Shown here: in pieces, positions 58,001 to 64,000 of the stretch | Numbering within the stretch: position 1 is the first letter of the stretch | Layout: each line of letters opens with the position of its first letter | Origin: Bolinopsis microptera | Taxonomy: Eukaryota > Ctenophora > Tentaculata > Lobata > Bolinopsidae | Length of the DNA: 64,000 nucleotides | Assembly: GCF_026151205.1 (NCBI RefSeq) | Contig: NC_087080.1 | Span: forward strand, 6,303,096-6,367,095 | Direction of reading: 5' to 3' | Program-made: the position numbers and the translations under genes | Notes under the pieces: model-generated | The model's database searches: none | What the model was told of the DNA's origin: nothing | Seen by the model: only the letters and a program-made list of their open reading frames with translations

Positions 58001-58732
58001 TCTATGATTGGTGGTGTAACGTTTCACACTAGCGCCTCCATGTGCAGTGGCCCTAGCAGCCCTTTTTGGCACCTATTTTTGGCACCAAGAAAGTATAAAA
58101 GTATAGTTCAATAAATCATGGAAACTGTCTGGATACAGTGAAGATTGCCGCATGTGATTGTGTCTACAGTGGGAAGTGGGAACAGGGATTATGGAGATTA
58201 AAGAGAGTTGGCACGAGAGAGACTAAATGTGTGTTATACAATTTTACTCAAACCATTTCAGCTTATTTTATTATTATATTCTGTGTTTCATTTTGTATAA
58301 CAATCCCACTCTTCTTGTAGGTATTAACAGTTTATGATAAACTAACTTGAATACCTGGTTGAATCTTTTCCTTTCATTCCTATTCAACCCTCCTGTTTCT
58401 TTGCAGCCATGGATGTTATACCTTTTTGTTGTACATTGCCATGAAGGTTTACTTTTCTGTATTATTTTTATGTCCTTGCACCCACTCACCCACAACTTTG
58501 TAGTTTGTGGGATCTTCAGCAGAGATATTGGTAGTCACTTCTATTTCAAGCTCAAAAGACTATCATTGATTACTTATCAGAGATTAAAATATCAACCTAT
58601 TCGGCCCCTCACAACTAACTCAAGATTAAAAATTGTAAATATGATAACAGTTCCTAACCTTTCAAAAGTGTACATGCTACGATTTGTTAATGATTTGTAA
58701 TTATTTGACCACCCCTTTTTTACTATTTGTAC
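55063..58732. other. Intergenic region without recognised gene
   Basis: Holds a doubled TTTGTTGTTTTCTTG motif (55268-55305) and a short minus-strand frame (55305-55138) ending in IPQKTSFEVS. A 108-codon plus-strand frame (56127-56453) and a 67-codon frame (57911-58114) also occur. None resembles a known family or has supporting splice context. Confidence 0.4.
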
Positions 58733-59316
58733 TTAAGGGGGCCGGGGGGGGGGGGGGGGGGGGTCTTCATCAAAATTCTCTCAAAATTGATTTTATGGTT
58801 GTTTCTAATAGAAGGGAGTAATATCTATCAGCTGCTTTTGGTCCCGTGAAAAAATATTGTTTCTTGCCGAAATTATCGCTGGTCAAAGGTCAGCGCTCAT
58901 GTATAATTGTATTGCGTGAGCAATTTTCAATCGCGCTTCCTGAAAATTGAGTCTAAAAATATATTTTTTTCTACAATTTTTGAGCAATCACCCTCAAACT
59001 TTCAGGATATGTTCTAGGGATCATTTAGAAGAGAATTGTCGAGCCGAATTTGAGATAGGCCTCAGAAAATTTTTAATTCGATTTTGAAAATCTTGGACCT
59101 CATTTTTTGACGATTTTTCCAGGTCCAAGATTTTCAAAATCAATAGATTTTTTGACACACACATGAGCGCAGACCTTTGACCAGCGATAATTTCGGCTAT
59201 GAACAATATTTTTCCATGGGACCAAAAGCAGCTGATAAATATCGATCCCCTCTATCAGAAACAACTATAAAATCAATTTCGAGAGAATTTTGATGAAGAC
59301 CCCCCGGCCCCCTTAA
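58733..59316. mobile_element. TTAA-flanked MITE with ~165-bp inverted ends
   Basis: The element 58737-59312 is bordered on both sides by TTAA (58733-58736 and 59313-59316), the target duplication of piggyBac-type (and Kolobok) elements. The first ~165 bases are an imperfect reverse complement of the last ~160. They start GGGGGCCGGGG, with a poly-G run to about 58763 on the left, and share AGCTGCTTTTGGTCCC and TGGTCAAAGGTC. The interior has a second inverted pair around AAAATCTTGGACCT. No transposase is encoded. Confidence 0.88.
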
Positions 59317-60176
59317 TGGTTATTATCAATATCAGATGTAATTTTGGTACTTTTATACAAGGTCAAAAGGAAATTGCAGCACGTCCAAATTCACCGCGAT
59401 TTTGCCTAGTTTGACTTGTCGCGGTTTTCTTTTGTACTTGCTTTTATATCATGTTAAAATATTTTTAAACTATGGGTTTAGTTCTGGTTATCATCACCAT
59501 TCGCCATTTATTTGAAAGATTTCGGGTTTTCTTTCTAGGGAAAACTGTGACAGCCTTTTGTTCTGTTCTTGTCATTTACGTCACAATCGCAAGAATAGCA
59601 AAGCAAGTTCGATAATTCGAAATAAGTAGTCCTTTTACCCTTTTCTCCACAATATATTTAAGGAAACTTAAAATTCAACAGCAAATGTCAATCACCCCCT
59701 CCCGACAACCTGTTAATATAATCTGGGAAGTAAGTAAAACAAAATTTTAGTAAATCAAAATTTTATTTTACACCCATAATCAATTCATATTTAGTTCAAA
59801 TATTTAAAGTCAAAATAACCATTTCACAGAAGTGGTTTTATTATAATAAAATAATTTGTGATATGTGTACACGTGATAAATTAATTTACACTAAAAAATG
59901 TACAAAAAATACACAATTTTTACTTTGCAACACTGGTTCAGCGCACGGCTGATCAAAAACATTTACTAACTAGTGTACAGCGTACGCGTACATGAAAAGA
60001 TGACTTACTGAATTGTTTAATAGTTAATTAGCCACGAAAATGTTCAAATTGTGTAAGAGGGTAAAGGACACAATTGCTAGTAATGCTTCTTCTTAAGTGT
60101 GAGTTCTTATCCCTACATTATAAAGCAAATTACATGTTTATATTCTTGTTCATTAAAAGTACAACATCAATAGGTG
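59317..60176. other. Upstream region of the arrestin-domain gene
   Basis: Non-coding, AT-rich; presumed promoter and 5' UTR of the gene starting at 60177. No motif could be assigned with confidence. Confidence 0.4.
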
Positions 60177-61792
60177 ATGAAGATAACAACGTTTGAGATC
60201 CGGCTTCACAACCCTCAGCCAGTATACTATGCCGGACAGACCGTAGCAGGACAGGTGTATCTTGAATTAGCAGCTGAGCTTGACTTCCGTGCCATTACCT
60301 TGGCACTGCATGGTGACGCAAATGTAAGTGTTATTACATAAATTTAGGTTACTGTTGGGTTTATATCCTAGATGTTTCTTCAGGCAGTGCACGGCCTGTG
60401 ATTATAGTGAGATAGTGATCCAGTGAAGCGAGTGATTGGCTTGCTTATTTGTTGCTACTATGTGAAGATTAATATGGTCCCTAGTCTAGTCTGAATCAAT
60501 TATTCATTATGATTACCTCGTTCTCACTGTGGATTACTCAGCTCTTCTCACGCTACTCCACCCCACCCCACCCCACACCCTTACAGCATAAGAAGGTAAC
60601 TCACGTTACCTTTTACAGGTTGCTTGGACGGAACATCATGGATCAGGGAAGAGCCGCCGCACAGTTCACTATCGTAACAACGAGACCTACCTTAACATAA
60701 AACTCTATCTCATCGGGGACGGCAAAGAGAAGAGCAAGCTTCCGGCTGGAGGTCACAACTTTCCCTTCTCTATAACTCTCCCCATGAACCTACCCTCCAC
60801 TTTCATTGGAGATCACGGTTAGTACTCAGAGGGTGATTTGCTTCCAGGGTGTTGTTCGTGACCTGGGGTTATACATATTTATTAATTATAGTTATCTATT
60901 ATTATCATGATAAATATTCATTATCAGAGGTGAGAGGAGCTATCTGCCATCATCAATTAATACTGTCCCCACAATTGATACCTATTTACATACTACTTTG
61001 ACAATTAATTGATTCTGCTCGATCTGCAATTATATCACTCGCCTACAAATCCCCCTTTAATTTAAATTTATAACTTTCAAACATATCATAAATACAGGTT
61101 ACAGCAATAACGAATATATATATATATATATATATATTTTATACATCCTTAGTAAGCTACTTTAACAGGCTTATCTCGTTCAGCTATTTTAAGATCCATA
61201 ATATCTCGTAAATACCATCGAATAAAGCGTATTGCGATCAAACTGTTACTAATGATATATTTAAATAGGTATTCTAAAAGTCAGATATTAACTTCATAGT
61301 ATGGAAACATGTGGATGCTATCGCTCTTTTTAAATAAGATACATCTGACTTGAGTAATTAAGGCCACCAAGATGAGACTCAAAGACCATGCGGCTTCATA
61401 GTTCACCACCTTCTATAATAATCCATCTTTATGGCGTCAGCAATTGTATCAATTTGCATATCTTCATGAAATGCAAATTCTAAAAATTGCAACAATTGTT
61501 ATCGGCTCCGGCAATATCTCGATATTATAGCTTAAATTTGCATAAAGTCTAAATCCAAAGTCTAAATTAAACAATTTGGCATAATCATGATAATGATCAT
61601 CGTTTGTAATTTTGAGATTTAACTTGAAAAGCGATTACACTCACAGCGACACAGATTGAAGCTCACACCACATACTCCCAGGGCGAGTGCTGTACTTATT
61701 CAAGTGTAACATTGATAGACCGTGGAAGAGAGATAACAACCTCCACCTTTATATCACAGTTGTGTCATTGCTCGACCTCAACCAGGATCCCA
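60177..61792 (+). CDS. Arrestin domain-containing protein, 5' exons
   Basis: Three exons are supported: 60177-60323, 60619-60817 and 61682-61792 (AG/GT borders, phases 0, 1, 1), encoding the first ~152 residues. These form most of the N-terminal arrestin fold: FEIRLHNPQPVYYAGQTVAGQVYLEL, the second strand pair (ITLALHGDANVAWTEHH), then GGHNFPFSITLPMNLPSTF and the NIDRPWKRDNNLHLYITVV strand with a closing DLNQDP. Members (ARRDC1-4, TXNIP-like) are alpha-arrestins. They link membrane receptors to NEDD4-type ubiquitin ligases through C-terminal PPxY motifs; the C-terminal half was not found, so those motifs cannot be checked. A weak candidate next exon begins at 61989 (PASIQLTFA). The gene likely continues past the window. 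The ATG at 60177 matches the usual family start. Confidence 0.88.
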
Positions 61793-64000
61793 GTGAGTAC
61801 TTATGTTATCTTAAATAAAAAATATTTAAAAAAAATTAATGTTCTTATCTTAAAACAACAAATATTCATATTTTGATGCAAGAAGAAGTGTTCTGTGATT
61901 AAGTTATTGTAGGCTAAAAATTAACATAGACCTTGATAGACCTTGATACTGCCATAAAATTAAAAACTTTTCTTTCACCTTCCCACCAGTACCCGCATCT
62001 ATACAGCTAACATTTGCTAGTTTTAAAAGAGCTATCCAGATCACTGAATTTTAAGGAAAATTCACCGTTAGCTCTAATTTGCGAAGGAAAAATGCGAAAT
62101 TTAATTTTTGTGGACATAGGTTTTTTGTTTGAAGTTTGGAAGTGTTCCTATTTAGTTCAATATTTAAACCTCTGCTGTCTACACCTCACGAAGTGTCAAG
62201 AAACCGTACCAGAACTTGTTTTTAAGAGTCACAATACCATGTTTCATGAAAACTTATACTTGTACTGACTACCACGGCCCAGTACAGTTCTAGTTTTCAT
62301 GGCCAAAACCGTAGGAATAATCGGTATTTTCTACTCTCCCGTGAGTAATTCAAAGCTTAATGTTATCTGAACATTCCCAAATCATTACCTCGGACCGTGA
62401 AATCATATTGCCTATTTTACAACTGAAAGTTCTAGAATAACATTCAGAAACTCAAACATTTGCCGAGTGCCGACTACTACTTCTTACAGCCGTAATAAAT
62501 CTTAAGAATTTGTAATGCGCTTGGAGTTCTAAGTGCCGAGATACCACGCCCTTTCCTTGGCAATTCTAGCCAATTTCGTCAGCCCAAATGACGATATCTT
62601 ATACAGGCCAATGTCAACACTTAAAACGTGGTGTTAAGGAGTTTTTTTAGTTCTAATTATAACAACGTTTTGTTGTAATTACATCTTTGCTAGTGAAGGT
62701 GTGACATAGTCTAATGTCTAAAAAGTCTTAAAATGGATATGACATAGTGTATCGTCCTAACTCCTAAGATTGTCTAGATTGTTCGTCTGAAATCTGTTCA
62801 CCTTTCTCTAGACCTTTAATATGAGCCGGTAGTACGATATCAGGTGGTAAACGGCATAGTTTCGGTCTAGAATACCATGTACTAAACACTACTACTAGTA
62901 CTAGCGACTACTTGCTAGCAGTTGTAGAATGTAGGGGCTAGGGTTAAGTTCATCTTTCAACGCGCAACTTTCCCCTTTCCACAGTTCTTCTAACATTCTT
63001 CTTATCTTTAACATTGGAAAATAATAGTTAAATAGTAAAACTAATAAGACACCAAAAGTTACAGAACGATCGGTTTAACTATTAAAATGTAAAATGCAGT
63101 GACTAGTCTCAGTTATAACGACGTCTCATTTCTGGATCGGTGATCAGTAAAATGTGACACAAATCATCGGCAAGGCACTAGAATCCTTAAAAGTATACGT
63201 GTAAGCATTACTATTAAGTAATATAAGTAAGGGAGTCGTGAAGGCTGAGTCCACCTCGGTACCTGGCCATTTACAGGATCTTAAAATTATTGTGTTTTTA
63301 TTCTCTACGGTATTTAATTCAGGCCTATATATAGGGTCTAAAGAGCTGAGAACAGATAATATTAACCTGTAAATGGTTAAGTGTAATAAAATCATGCAAC
63401 ATTTATAATTGAGTTCAATGCCTCTGATGATGGAGAGATACTCTAATAAACTGTTCAGATAACCCAGGCTTCATTTGTCTTCAACATCAACATTATTTTC
63501 CAGGTTAAGTGAGTGTTTCTAAGGGATTTAAAGGGATCGTCCACATTACAATTTATATTGAGTAAGTAAAGCCAGATTTAGGCCATTTTTGTCCTCCGTA
63601 AGCTAATTTGCACATAGCTATTGTGAAGAAATTAGCGGTCCTGCTTTTCCAATGAAGGAACACTACGTAATAAGCTCAAGCTGTAGAAAGTATTAAGCTG
63701 ATCAATCAACTTTTATTATTTCTTTAAAGTTATGATAATATCTGAAAAAGTCTTGTACATGATATCATCGACCTTGATTGTCAACTTGTGGAAAATTAGT
63801 TCTCTAGTAAGTCCTCATGGAGATTATTTTACAGCTTCTTAACAGTATTTTGCAGTTGTGCCGCCCATTAATAAGTCATCCCCAAAGCATTATTACATTC
63901 AGTTTGCTGTGTGCAGAAGGTACTTACCAATTTAAATGGGCTCTGAGGGTAAAATTGCTGTTAAATTTAGGGCATAAAAACTGATATTTATTTTACATAG
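61793..64000. other. Downstream region, probably introns of the arrestin-domain gene
   Basis: No further exon could be assigned with confidence. Short frames (62014-62268 plus, 63144-63395 minus) have no recognisable similarity. The sequence is AT-rich without clear repeats. Confidence 0.35.

Noticed and set aside
61989-62020. Fourth exon of the arrestin-domain gene (PASIQLTFA)
   Set aside because: Phase fits, but the donor is weak and similarity too short to count.

Overview
This window is eukaryotic and looks like an invertebrate animal. It has AT-rich DNA, split genes with GT..AG introns and standard codons, metazoan gene families (CTDNEP1/Dullard, arrestin-domain protein, CYP46-like P450, PLAC8, a calmodulin-type EF-hand protein), many microsatellites and a heavy load of non-LTR retrotransposons (LINEs). 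The species cannot be fixed from the sequence; a cnidarian-like or other marine invertebrate would fit. Split genes were assembled by hand from splice sites, reading phase and family conservation.

Layout. 1-5300: foldback repeat, an 8-bp satellite and a LINE tail. 5585-6102: a PLAC8-domain gene (-). 6630-9570: two abutting LINE fragments (+). 9658-10944: a 1.3-kb inverted-repeat DNA element with an 8-bp target duplication, packed with palindromic GCGCTGG repeats. 12117-17794: a coiled-coil gene of at least eight exons (+), with an intronless P450 (14692-16182) inside its 3.3-kb intron. 17795-23859: mostly non-coding, with a TACTG hairpin array. 23860-24985: a four-exon EF-hand gene (+). 26490-34525: a complete nine-exon CTDNEP1-like phosphatase gene (-), with a minisatellite and a GGGA array in its introns. 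34600-55064: a cluster of nested LINEs, all on the minus strand. 58737-59312: a TTAA-flanked MITE. 60177 onward: the 5' exons of an arrestin-domain gene (+).

The LINE cluster holds the most unusual biology. Element C (I/Jockey-like) is split at the start of its reverse transcriptase by a full-length 6-kb element flanked by AAAGT. The ORF1 of that insert is a fusion of an AlkB-type 2-oxoglutarate/Fe(II) dioxygenase, with all five catalytic residues present, and an SGNH esterase. It is followed by an intact endonuclease/RT ORF2. Element A is likewise split by element B. B has a PHD-finger ORF1 overlapping a 1062-codon ORF2 that has no ATG before its endonuclease domain. The overlap contains a U_UUU_UUA heptamer in exactly the phase needed for -1 ribosomal frameshifting. 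Removing each insert restores one long reading frame in the host LINE, so the order of insertion can be read directly.

The host genes do not form a pathway. CTDNEP1 (nuclear-envelope/ER lipid control), the arrestin-domain adaptor, the EF-hand sensor, PLAC8 and the P450 are ordinary neighbours. The notable arrangement is the P450 nested in the coiled-coil gene.
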